Below the pieces are notes generated by a model. The model saw nothing but the letters and a program-made list of their open reading frames with translations. It made no database searches and had not been told where the DNA came from. Positions 42,424 to 50,323 of a stretch of 64,000 bases of DNA are shown here, one piece after another. A program made the position numbers and the translations under genes. Source of the DNA: Halpernia frigidisoli (lineage in GTDB: Bacteria; Bacteroidota; Bacteroidia; Flavobacteriales; Weeksellaceae); NCBI RefSeq assembly GCF_900113805.1, contig NZ_FOQT01000001.1, positions 124,001-188,000 on the forward strand. The letters run 5' to 3'. Within the stretch, counting starts at the first letter, position 1, and each line of letters opens with the position of its first letter.

Positions 42424-42714
42424 TTAATCATGTTTCATTAAATCCAATGTGATTTGAGAAGAAATATTAATGCTTAAATTTTTATTTTTTGCCAATTTTG
42501 TGAAGTCTTTTATTTCCTCAATACTTTTTTGGAGTATCGGAATTCTTAATTCAGCTATTGCATTATTTTTACCAAACCGCTCTTGACTGCTTAGATTATT
42601 TCGCTGATGAAAATTTAATTTCGTGTGGTAAATTTTTAATAATATTTCTTTGGCTTCTTCCGCTGAAAAACTACCGTCAATAAGACTTAATTTTAATATT
42701 TCTGAAGATGTCAT
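42424..42714 (-). CDS. Small helical protein of unknown function
   Basis: A 96-residue soluble protein, predicted all-helical, with no signal peptide. LIDGSFSAEEAKEILLKIY (about 11-29) and SSQERFGKNNAIAELRIPIL (43-62) are the most structured parts. I recognise no family. It converges with msrB and lies 75 bases downstream of the icd terminator. Its clean ATG and strand-compatible codon pattern support a real gene. Confidence 0.68.
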   Translation of the reverse strand: MTSSEILKLSLIDGSFSAEEAKEILLKIYHTKLNFHQRNNLSSQERFGKNNAIAELRIPILQKSIEEIKDFTKLAKNKNLSINISSQITLDLMKHD

Positions 42715-42730
42715 ATTTATTTTTTTTGTT

Positions 42731-42760
42731 AAAAAAGATGCAGAAGTTCTGCATCTTTTA
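42731..42760 (-). terminator. Rho-independent terminator
   Basis: AAAAGATGCAGAA / TTCTGCATCTTTT, a 13-base stem with a 1-base centre, and TTTAACAAAAAAA after it on the minus strand (Ts before the next gene). It closes the isocitrate dehydrogenase gene 30 bases after the stop. Confidence 0.8.
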
Positions 42761-42789
42761 TTTGCTAGTTTTAATTTAAGGTTCTAATT

Positions 42790-44226
42790 TTATTGACCTT
42801 GTCCTAACGAATAACACGCTTTGTCATCGAAATTATATAAATTTTCAGTTTTCACTACATCAATTTTCGCATCTAAGGCTTTGGCCAAAAGTGTAATGAT
42901 GTTATTTTTGTATAGTATTTTCCCTTCATTTGGTTCAAATCTGCATCTCCAGTGGTCGGTGCAAAAGGTTTCTTCAAAACCATTTGGCCAAACTTTTATA
43001 CCTCGATTGGTGATCATTGTTAGATGTTTGTTTTCTGTGTTAATGCTTTGCAGTTTTTCTGCCAATTCATTTGGATCGGTACCTTTCCAATCCACAAAAA
43101 GATCAACACCAACTAAATCCTTTTTCATCGGGGCTTTTTTAACATATTTTGGTAAGTGTAAAACAGCATCTTTTGCGAAATGAACTTCTTTTAAAATTGA
43201 AGGTTTTTGACCTAAATTTTTAATAATTGCTTCCGCAAATTCTTTGGTTCCCACTTTTTCTTTACTGGTTCCTTCTCTATAAATATCGTAAGTATGAATA
43301 CCGTCTTCAATAGTTTTTAACCAAGCATTTTGTACTTTTTCTGCGACTTCGGTTTGCCCAATGTGGTTTAACATCATCACAGCACCTTCTAATAAAGCGG
43401 AAGGATTAGCCATATTTTGACCGGCACGTCTCGGCGCAGAACCGTGAATGGCTTCAAACATCGCACATTCTTCACCAATATTGGCGGATCCAGCCAAACC
43501 TACAGAACCTGCGATTTGAGCCGCAATATCAGAAAGTACATCTCCATAAAGATTTAAAGTAACAATCACGTCAAAAACTTCAGGTGTATCTGCCATTTTC
43601 GCGGCGCCTATATCAATGATCCAGTGTTCGTTTTCAATCTCAGGATATTCTAAAGCAATTTCGTCAAAAATTTTATGAAATAAACCGTCGGTTTGTTTCA
43701 TAATATTGTCTTTTGTGAAACAAGTCACTTTTTTTCTGCCATAAACTTTAGCATATTCAAAAGCATATCTTACAATTTTTTCACAACCAGGTCGGCTGAT
43801 CAATTTTAAACATTGCACTACTTCATCCGTTTGCTGGTGCTCGATTCCGCCATAAGTGTCTTCTTCATTTTCACGAATGATAACGAGATCCATTTTCGGA
43901 TGTTTTGTGGTCACAAAAGGACTTAAACTCATACAAGGTCGAACATTAGAATACAAACCAAGAAATTTTCTGGTCGTTACATTCAGACTTTTATAACCGC
44001 CACCTTGTGGTGTAGTAATCGGCGCTTTTAAGAAAATTTTATTTTTTCTGATCGTGTCCCAAGATTCCTTTGCAATTCCAGAAGTGTTTCCTGATAAATA
44101 AACTTTCTCACCAACTTCTATTTCATCAATTTCAATTTGTGCACCGGCTGCTTTTAAAATACTTAAGGTAGCATCCATAATTTCTGGTCCAATTCCATCT
44201 CCTTTTGCGACTGTAATTCGTGTCAT
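42790..44226 (-). CDS. icd: Isocitrate dehydrogenase, NADP-dependent (Thermus/Rickettsia-like long form)
   Basis: A 478-residue enzyme of the beta-decarboxylating dehydrogenase family. VAKGDGIGPEIMDATL at the start, the substrate loop TTPQGGGYKSLNVTTRKFLGLYSNVRP (Ser/Arg ligands), LVIIRENEEDTYGGIEH, and the metal loop NLYGDVLSDIAAQIAGSVGLAGSANIG are diagnostic. The extra about 140 C-terminal residues (from about 340) match the long form known from Thermus, which has an added dimerisation region. It converts isocitrate to 2-oxoglutarate in the TCA cycle. Divergent from a LysR regulator. Confidence 0.92.
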   Translation of the reverse strand: MTRITVAKGDGIGPEIMDATLSILKAAGAQIEIDEIEVGEKVYLSGNTSGIAKESWDTIRKNKIFLKAPITTPQGGGYKSLNVTTRKFLGLYSNVRPCMSLSPFVTTKHPKMDLVIIRENEEDTYGGIEHQQTDEVVQCLKLISRPGCEKIVRYAFEYAKVYGRKKVTCFTKDNIMKQTDGLFHKIFDEIALEYPEIENEHWIIDIGAAKMADTPEVFDVIVTLNLYGDVLSDIAAQIAGSVGLAGSANIGEECAMFEAIHGSAPRRAGQNMANPSALLEGAVMMLNHIGQTEVAEKVQNAWLKTIEDGIHTYDIYREGTSKEKVGTKEFAEAIIKNLGQKPSILKEVHFAKDAVLHLPKYVKKAPMKKDLVGVDLFVDWKGTDPNELAEKLQSINTENKHLTMITNRGIKVWPNGFEETFCTDHWRCRFEPNEGKILYKNNIITLLAKALDAKIDVVKTENLYNFDDKACYSLGQGQ

Positions 44227-44321
44227 GTAAATTTGTTTTTAATTATTTAGTGGGGCAAAGTTGAATTTTTTAATTCATATATTTTTATATATATTTACAA
44301 TGATATATATAAATTAATTTT

Positions 44322-45239
44322 ATGAATTATACTTTAAATCAATTGCGAGTATTTTTAAAAATTGTGCAAACTGAAAGTGTAACAAAAGCCTCAGAAGAAT
44401 TATTTTTAAGTCAACCCGCAGTTTCTATCCAACTTAAAAATTTTCAAGATCAATTCCCAATTCCTTTAACGGAAGTTGTTGGTCGAAAAATTCAAATTAC
44501 AGATTTTGGACGAGAAATTGCGGAATCCGCAGAACAAATTCTTCAACAAGTTCAGGCGATTGATTTTAAAACTGCTGCTTACAAAGGTTTATTGGCAGGT
44601 CGATTAAGAATTTCTATCGTATCCACTGCGAAATATGTGATGCCTTATTTTTTGACAGATTTTATGAATTTACATCCAGAAGTTAAACTACAAATGGACG
44701 TGACAAATAAGCAAAAAGTGATTGAAAGTTTAGAAAATAATGAAATTGATTTTGCCTTGGTTTCACTTTTACCATCAAAAATGAAAGTTGAAAAACTTGA
44801 TCTTTTAGATAACAATTTATACTTGGTGGGGAAAACTGGAATCGATTTTAAACCCGATCAGAAAGTAGAAGAGATCTTTAAAAATTTGCCATTAATTTTT
44901 CGTGAAGAAGGTTCTGGAACGCGACAAACAATGGAAAAATTTATTGAAGATCAAAATCTTACGGTCATCAAAAGAATGGAATTAGCAACTAATGAAGCGG
45001 TAAAACAATCGATTTTAGCAGGTTTAGGCTTTAGCATCATGCCGTTAATTGGTTTGCGGAATGAATTAGAAACGGGAAAACTTCAAATAATTCCGTGTCC
45101 CGGTTTACCAATTACAACAGAATGGCAACTCATCTGGCGCGAAGGAAAGAAACATTCACCAGTTTCTGAAGAGTTTTTAGCATATTTAAAAATTCACAAG
45201 GAAGAAATTATTGCTGATAAATTTGCTTGGTGTAATTAA
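44322..45239 (+). CDS. LysR-type transcriptional regulator
   Basis: 305 residues. N-terminal winged helix (1-60) with TLNQLRVFLKIVQTESVTKASEELFLSQPAVSIQLKNF, then the periplasmic-binding-like effector domain (about 90-295) with LAGRLRISIVSTAKYVMPYFL and LPLIFREEGSGTRQTME. The order resembles CbbR/CysB-type activators. It is divergent from icd across 95 bases of A/T-rich DNA containing ATATATTTTTATATAT-like half-sites, so icd and/or its own promoter are likely targets. Confidence 0.92.
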   Translation: MNYTLNQLRVFLKIVQTESVTKASEELFLSQPAVSIQLKNFQDQFPIPLTEVVGRKIQITDFGREIAESAEQILQQVQAIDFKTAAYKGLLAGRLRISIVSTAKYVMPYFLTDFMNLHPEVKLQMDVTNKQKVIESLENNEIDFALVSLLPSKMKVEKLDLLDNNLYLVGKTGIDFKPDQKVEEIFKNLPLIFREEGSGTRQTMEKFIEDQNLTVIKRMELATNEAVKQSILAGLGFSIMPLIGLRNELETGKLQIIPCPGLPITTEWQLIWREGKKHSPVSEEFLAYLKIHKEEIIADKFAWCN

Positions 45240-45240
45240 G

Positions 45241-46158
45241 TTATTGCAAAACTTTTATGTTTTTTTCTTTAATAAAATTTAGCGTCGTTTTCCACCAATT
45301 CTCTTTTTGAGCTTCCGCAAAAGTTAAAATAGTTCCATTTTCGTCTTTGTTAGAGATCCAAATAATGACACCATCATAGCCCATTTTATATAATTCGTTT
45401 AATTCAAAATTCCAATACTTCGCTGGTAAAAATTGGGCGGTTTTTGCGACTTGCGGTTCTATGTAAGCATACACAGGAATTTTTTGATTTAGCCTGCGAC
45501 ACTCGTTAATATTGGCTTGTGCAAAAGATTTCCAGTTTGCGGAATCAACAATATTATTTCTTGTGTAAAGACTTGCCGCAAAAAATTGAATATCCTTTAT
45601 TATTGATTTTAATTTATCATTTACACTTTGCCATTTTTTATATTTTTCACCAGTGTTAATATTGCTCCATTCATATTTTGTCTGGGGAAAAGTGGCATAA
45701 AAGCCCAAAGGTGCAGTTGGATTTATACTTTTATAAGTTGAGATAACTCGTTTAAAATTTTGAACAGAATTAGATATATCAGCGGGATTAAAATTCCAGG
45801 ATTCAACATCAAGAACTACAGGTGTTTTTGGATTTGAGTTTAGATCATTTTTTGCAATTGTCTTTAAATTTACAAAATCTATAATTTTATTATCAACATT
45901 GCCATTGCCTTTTGAATTTGGATCATTAGGAAGAGGATTTAAAAACGTTGTGGGAGGATGCAAAATACTTGGACTTATTCCAAATTCTTCGAGATCTTTA
46001 GGCGTGTTATTATACCTTATTTGACTAAAAATTTTAAATGAGTGTGAAACAGAACCACTTAATTCTTGTGAAGATAACCTATTTGTAGAACCTTCAAAAG
46101 CAATCATCGTTAAACTTACAAGCAAGAAACAAACTTTTGATTTCATAGATTTTGACAT
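45241..46158 (-). CDS. Secreted TIM-barrel-like protein resembling hyaluronidase-fold (GH56) glycosidases
   Basis: A 305-residue protein with a signal sequence (about 5-28). PVVLDVESWNFN (Asp117, Glu119) gives the D-x-E pair found after a beta-strand in GH56 hyaluronidases; LGFYATFPQT and PVYAYIEPQV look like barrel strands; GYDGVIIWISNKDENG near 260 resembles the GxVIWGSSSD end of GH56. The overall identity seems low, so this is fold-level inference and other GH families with a DxE pair are possible. It ends 1 base from the convergent LysR gene. Confidence 0.6.
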   Translation of the reverse strand: MSKSMKSKVCFLLVSLTMIAFEGSTNRLSSQELSGSVSHSFKIFSQIRYNNTPKDLEEFGISPSILHPPTTFLNPLPNDPNSKGNGNVDNKIIDFVNLKTIAKNDLNSNPKTPVVLDVESWNFNPADISNSVQNFKRVISTYKSINPTAPLGFYATFPQTKYEWSNINTGEKYKKWQSVNDKLKSIIKDIQFFAASLYTRNNIVDSANWKSFAQANINECRRLNQKIPVYAYIEPQVAKTAQFLPAKYWNFELNELYKMGYDGVIIWISNKDENGTILTFAEAQKENWWKTTLNFIKEKNIKVLQ

Positions 46159-46316
46159 TTGATAGATTTAAATATTTATTTTTAAAGTGTAAAGTTATAA
46201 TAAAGTTGAAGTGGTGGAGATTAAGATTTGCTTAAATTTTTAGCATTGTCAGATTATAATTTAAATAAAAATCTACAATTATTAACCATGAATAATTTAT
46301 TCACAAAAACTGTGGT

Positions 46317-46324
46317 TATCTTTG
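46317..46324 (+). promoter_or_regulatory. Candidate -7 box (DEAD-box helicase)
   Basis: TATCTTTG, a TANNTTTG match, 14 bases before the ATG of the helicase gene; no TTTG at the -33 spacing. Confidence 0.4.
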
Positions 46325-46337
46325 TAAAAAAATTACA

Positions 46338-47636
46338 ATGCCCCGACTAATATCCGATTTAGGAATTATTAAAAAACTTCATAACGCCTTAAAAGATTTA
46401 GAAATTACTGTTGCAACGGAAATTCAGGAAGAAGTAATTCCGATAATTTTGAATCAAAAAGAAGATTTAGTTGCGCTAGCAAAAACAGGAACGGGAAAAA
46501 CCGCCGCTTTCGGATTGCCACTTTTGCAATTGGTTGACGTTGAAAATACAAATGTTCAAACTTTAATTTTATCACCTACAAGAGAATTAAGCCAACAGAT
46601 TTTTAATAATCTTAAGGGTTTTTCAAAATATACTCCAGAAATTTCAATTGTTTTGTTAACAGGAGGAAATACGGTGAAATCACAAGTTGAAGAATTAAAA
46701 TCTGGCGCACAAATAATTGTCGCTACGCCAGGACGATTTTTAGATTTATTAGAAAAAAATACGTTCGACATTAAATCTTTAAAAAACTTGGTTTTAGATG
46801 AAGCAGATGAAATGTTTCAGGCTTTAAAGGAAGACATTATGCCGATCTTAAAAGCTTTACCTAAAACACGGAATACTTATTTATTCAGCGCAACAATGCC
46901 TGGCGAGCTGAAGGATGTCGTGCATAATTTTATTTCAAAAAGCGCAGTTTCCATTAATTCTGACATGGAAATTATTGGAAATGAAAGTATTGACCATCAA
47001 TATATTGTTGTTGATCCAATAGAAAAACTGGATGTACTTTTGCATTTTTTAAACTCACAGGAAGGTGGAAGTGGGATTATTTTTTGCAAAACCAAAGCGG
47101 CAGTTAATAAATTAGCGAAAAATCTTGCCATCCGAAAAATTTCTTCGGGTGCTTTACACGGTAGTTTAACACAGGGAATTCGGGATCGGATAATGGATCA
47201 GTTTCGTGAAGGATATATTGATATATTGGTTGCGACAGATCTCGTTGCCAGAGGAATTGATGTAAAAGAATTAGCCTATGTTGTCAATTACCATTTACCA
47301 GATACGACCGAAGCCTACGTTCATAGAAGTGGAAGAACGGGTCGTGCAGGAGCAAAGGGACTTTCAATGACGATCATTCAAGAGGAAGAAGTTTCTGAGA
47401 TTGCTGATTTTGAAAAAGAACTGGGTATTCATTTTAAGCCGGTAAAAAAAGCTGACGCAGAATCTATCGAATGGAATAATACTTTAGTCTGGGCAAAAAA
47501 AGTCTTTAAAACCAAGCCAAACCGCGAAATTCCAGATGAGGTGAGACATCAGATAAAAACTGTTTTTCACCATTTGACGAAAGAGGAGTTGGTGGATAAA
47601 GTACTTGCCAATTATTTAGCAGAGAAAAGTAAGTAA
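46338..47636 (+). CDS. DEAD-box ATP-dependent RNA helicase
   Basis: 432 residues with both RecA domains. Q motif IQEEVIPIIL, motif I AKTGTGKTAAFG, Ia PTRELSQQ, II LDEADEMF, III FSATMP, then IIFCKTKAAVNKL, LVATDLVARGIDV and VI HRSGRTGRAG. The C-terminal extension is short (about 40 residues), so it lacks the RNA-binding domain of CsdA/DbpA. The likely task is RNA unwinding in ribosome biogenesis or mRNA turnover. Confidence 0.95.
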   Translation: MPRLISDLGIIKKLHNALKDLEITVATEIQEEVIPIILNQKEDLVALAKTGTGKTAAFGLPLLQLVDVENTNVQTLILSPTRELSQQIFNNLKGFSKYTPEISIVLLTGGNTVKSQVEELKSGAQIIVATPGRFLDLLEKNTFDIKSLKNLVLDEADEMFQALKEDIMPILKALPKTRNTYLFSATMPGELKDVVHNFISKSAVSINSDMEIIGNESIDHQYIVVDPIEKLDVLLHFLNSQEGGSGIIFCKTKAAVNKLAKNLAIRKISSGALHGSLTQGIRDRIMDQFREGYIDILVATDLVARGIDVKELAYVVNYHLPDTTEAYVHRSGRTGRAGAKGLSMTIIQEEEVSEIADFEKELGIHFKPVKKADAESIEWNNTLVWAKKVFKTKPNREIPDEVRHQIKTVFHHLTKEELVDKVLANYLAEKSK

Positions 47637-47739
47637 TTTTCTAAAAATTAATGGTCACAGAGTATAAATCCGCAACGTCTGAATTTTTATTCCGTGATTT
47701 TTTTTGTTAAAATTAATTTTAAATATAACTCGTGAAGGA

Positions 47740-47832
47740 TTACAAATCATCAAAATCGCCATCTGTCCAAAGATTTCCTTTGGAATACGTTCTGGCTTGT
47801 CCGCTAATTATGACCCGGTTTTCTTTATTGGT
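47740..47832 (-). pseudogene. Severed C-terminal tail of the phzF-like gene
   Basis: After the TGA that ends the 47833 ORF the same frame continues for 30 codons, TNKENRVIISGQARTYSKGN and LWTDGDFDDL, to TAA. ENRVIISGQARTYSKG matches the final beta-strand of PhzF proteins (consensus-like DRVxISGxAVTYxxG). So the stop is inside the gene, not at its end. Confidence 0.75.
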
Positions 47833-48546
47833 TCAATTTAATTTCCCAACACGTTCTGAAATTTGCATTGCCGTCAATTGATTTTTATTCAAACGTTTTG
47901 CCCAAAATGGAATTAATGAACAATGCGCCGAACCCGTCACTGGATCTTCTAAAATAGAGGCTTGCGGCGTAAAAAAGCGGGAAACAAAATCGCAGTTCTC
48001 GCCTTTTGCGGTCACAATTACGCCGCCTGTTTCGAGGTTTATTTCGTCAAAAAATTGGCGGTTGATGGATATGTTTTTAATATCCTCTTCTGAATCATAG
48101 ACTAAAACATAATCCCGTGATTTTAAAACTTCTTTTGGTTGGATGTTTAAAGACTTTGAGAAGTTTTCAAGTAAAGTGCTTTCAAGTGGCATTCTTGACG
48201 GGAAGTCTAAAAAATAGAAATCGTCTTCTACATGAACGGTCAAATCGCCACTTAAAGTTTCAAAGATTATTTTATTGCTTTTGTAATTTAGGATTGTTTT
48301 TAAACAATGCGCCGTTGCAAGAGTTGCGTGACCGCACAAATCCATTTCAATTTCGGGCGTGAACCAGCGCAAATGTATTTTTTCTCCTTTATCTACAAAA
48401 AAAGCCGTTTCAGCCACCGCATTTTCTTTTGTAATTTTTAGAAGAATATCGTCTGGTAACCATTTTTCTAAAGGCACCACACAAGCCGGATTTCCACCAA
48501 AAATTTTATCTGTAAAAGCATCAATTTGATAGAGTTCGAGTTTCAT
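47833..48546 (-). CDS. PhzF family isomerase-like protein, cut short by an in-frame TGA
   Basis: 237 residues of the PhzF/YddE diaminopimelate-epimerase fold. The active-site start YQIDAFTDKIFGGNPACVV, AETAFFV with Glu46, RWFTPEIEMDLCGHATLATAH and LEDPVTGSAHCSL are intact. The ORF stops at SERVGKLN with TGA at 47833-47835, where family members usually have a Cys (GELxC) and go on for about 25 residues; the missing tail is still present in frame (47740-47832). The protein would lack its last strand. Either a pseudogene in an early state or a sequence error. Substrate unknown. Confidence 0.88.
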   Translation of the reverse strand: MKLELYQIDAFTDKIFGGNPACVVPLEKWLPDDILLKITKENAVAETAFFVDKGEKIHLRWFTPEIEMDLCGHATLATAHCLKTILNYKSNKIIFETLSGDLTVHVEDDFYFLDFPSRMPLESTLLENFSKSLNIQPKEVLKSRDYVLVYDSEEDIKNISINRQFFDEINLETGGVIVTAKGENCDFVSRFFTPQASILEDPVTGSAHCSLIPFWAKRLNKNQLTAMQISERVGKLN

Positions 48547-48642
48547 GGTTGTTCGTTTTCTAGTTAAAAAAAAGATTTTAAAATAGTTTTGGTCATGGAT
48601 TACAATTCCGCAAATTTGGGAACCATTTTTTCTGCAGAAATA

Positions 48643-49050
48643 TTATTTATTTTTAATTTTCACCAAAATATTTGATGGGAATTCTTTGGATGCGTCAATA
48701 GGGTCTGCTTTTAATCGCTCATCATTCATAAAACTTAGTAATTAGAATTTTTTATCCTTTACAATAAGTTTAACTAAACCTTGATTTTGTAGTTTATCTT
48801 TTTTGAACATTTCTATCCAAACAAAATATTCTGGAAATGAATCTTTTTTCTCTATTGCATTTTTATCTAATAATTCCCATTTTAAATCATATTTTTTTCC
48901 ATGTTATTCTAAATAATGTTTATTTAATTCAATATTTAGTTCTTTATTAAAATCAGTTTTATCAGGAATGTTTTTATCAATTCCAAATTTGTTTTCTGTA
49001 CAAGACAAGAAAAAATAAAAGCACAAGATCAAGTAAATTTTAACTTTCAT
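48643..49050 (-). pseudogene. Decayed lipoprotein gene with two in-frame stops
   Basis: From ATG (49048-49050) the frame reads a lipoprotein signal (MKVKIYLILCFYFFLSC, lipobox LSC at residue 17) to residue 48, then TAA (48904-48906), continues HGKKYDLKWELLDKNAIEKK and further to KKF, TAA (48742-48744), then MNDERLKADPIDASKEFPSN to a last TAA at 48643. The whole 136-codon frame is one phase with coding-like sequence. Two stops make it a probable pseudogene. The third part could also be the remnant of a different gene, but the same phase argues against that. Confidence 0.7.
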
Positions 49051-49088
49051 GTAAGTAACTTATTTATGAACAAAATTTGTAAGTTGTT

Positions 49089-49223
49089 GCAGATAACGGT
49101 TGGGTATTTCTGTTGGCGGGGACTTTTTATAACAAGTCTTTGTAAATATAACAAATTGTACAATTAGCGAAAATATTGATGATATAAACTTCCGCCCCGC
49201 TAATAGAAATACCGTGTTAGCAG
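49089..49223. repeat. Large imperfect inverted repeat (foldback) between two lipoprotein genes
   Basis: Left arm GGTATTTCTGTTGGCGGGG at 49103-49121 pairs with right arm CCCCGCTAATAGAAATACC at 49195-49213 (19 bases, two mismatches); outer parts GATAAC / GTTAGC extend it. The loop between is about 73 bases and AT-rich. It resembles an attC-like or MITE-like element, but the canonical integron cores RYYYAAC and GTTRRRY are not both present at the ends. See the findings. Confidence 0.6.
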
Positions 49224-49967
49224 AAGTTATTATTCAACATCTATAAAAACACCTTTCAATTTTTCGATGTTCATAATTTTGATTTTTTTTGTAGGAATCA
49301 AATGCAAATCCAAAACCTTAATTTCAGGTAAATTTTCTGTTATTGTTCCATCTGAATTTCGATACTTAAAATCCATTGATTTTGAAATACGTTCAATAAT
49401 AATTTCCTTTAATCCATTTGTACTATTAATAATTTCAATATTTCCAAGGTCAAAACAATTGTCTTTTAGCGGTTCTCCCATAATACTTTTGATATTTTCA
49501 AAGCACAATTGTTTTTTGGTAATTTTAAAATTATCGAAACTGTATTTTTTTATTCCGCTCGAATTTATTGAACCATAAGTATATATTTTTAAAGTCAAAT
49601 CTTTGAATTTTTCGTACGAAATTTTTCCGGTTGTGTCTCTAGGCTGATTTAGAGAACTGTCAAATCTATTTATTGAAAGTGTATCATTTTCCCAAAATTT
49701 AATATTACCCTCTATTTTATAATTATTATTTTCTGAAAAACTTTCTCCTTTTTCCCTTATAAAAGTTCCGCAAATATCACCACTAAATGCAAATGTGCCA
49801 TTTCGACAATATTTGAATATGTCAAATTTCTCATTCGGCGAAATTTGTTTTTTGAATAGATAATATTCGTTCTCCTTTTTAATTTCTGAAAGCGGTTTTT
49901 CTTTGCATCCGATTATAATTAAGGCGAAGAATACAAACGTACTAATTTTCATATAATTTCTGCTAAC
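49216..49967. repeat. Inverted repeats flanking the 49230 gene
   Basis: GTTAGCAGAAGTTAT at 49216-49230 and ATAATTTCTGCTAAC at 49953-49967 are inverted copies (15 bases, one mismatch) at the two ends of the lipoprotein gene, the right one 1 base before the ATG-containing region and the left one running into the stop codon. The gene is therefore bracketed like a mobile cassette. Confidence 0.6.
49230..49952 (-). CDS. Lipoprotein of unknown function
   Basis: 240 residues. Starting at ATG 49952 it has a lipoprotein signal MKISTFVFFALIIIGC (lipobox IIGC, Cys16); an upstream TTG would add 7 residues and I reject it. The mature part is beta-rich with DISNSGIKKYSFDN-like alternating segments, including GTFAFSGDICGTF and EIIIERISKSMDF, and cysteines at CGTF, LCFE and DNCFD that could pair. 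No family recognised. It is flanked by 15-base inverted repeats and lies in the most disturbed part of the window. Confidence 0.75.
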   Translation of the reverse strand: MKISTFVFFALIIIGCKEKPLSEIKKENEYYLFKKQISPNEKFDIFKYCRNGTFAFSGDICGTFIREKGESFSENNNYKIEGNIKFWENDTLSINRFDSSLNQPRDTTGKISYEKFKDLTLKIYTYGSINSSGIKKYSFDNFKITKKQLCFENIKSIMGEPLKDNCFDLGNIEIINSTNGLKEIIIERISKSMDFKYRNSDGTITENLPEIKVLDLHLIPTKKIKIMNIEKLKGVFIDVE

Positions 49968-50160
49968 TATCAAATATACGCAACTTTTCTAAAAGTAAAA
50001 ATTTGTAATTGCGAGTAAATGTAGCGCTAATGTAGTATTATGTTTATAAATATACAGAATACGAAAGATTAATTAGTAAGTATACGCAAGTTAAATAATA
50101 CAAAAAACGCAGTCCTTTTTTTCTTTAATATTCATAATTTACTTCCAGTGAAACAAAAAA
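49968..50160. other. Gene-free AT-rich stretch
   Basis: AT-rich sequence with two ATACGCAA motifs (near 49976 and 50082). I see no coding frame, no RNA gene and no convincing promoter. It separates the bracketed lipoprotein gene from the next repeat element. Confidence 0.45.
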
Positions 50161-50283
50161 ATACCCGTATTTTTAGCCCCGATTGCAATGGAAATCCTTT
50201 TTTGTTATTGCGATTGCGATCATTTTCAACGGATTGCTTCGTTCCTCGCAATGACGAAAAAGATTGTAATGGAAAGCGGGTAC
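50161..50283 (+). repeat. Dispersed intergenic repeat element
   Basis: Bounded by TACCCG (50162-50167) and CGGGTA (50277-50282). It contains CCCGATTGCAATGGAAATCC with a T run, then CGGATTGCTTCGTTCCTCGC followed by AATGACG, then AAAAAGATTGTAATGGAAAG. The second part is a well-known kind of element in many bacteria, reading TCATTGCGAGGAACGAAGCA on the other strand; the first and last parts match the repeat at 3700-3790. So one element seems nested in another. A 63-codon open frame over it is not credible. Confidence 0.6.
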
Positions 50284-50323
50284 AATATTGAAAAAAAGCA
50301 AAACCGTGTTGCTCCTAAATAGT

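Noticed and set aside
49089-49223. Canonical integron attC site
   Set aside because: Only one good GTTRRRY-like core (GTTGGGT) is present and the matching RYYYAAC is missing at the other end; called a foldback repeat instead.
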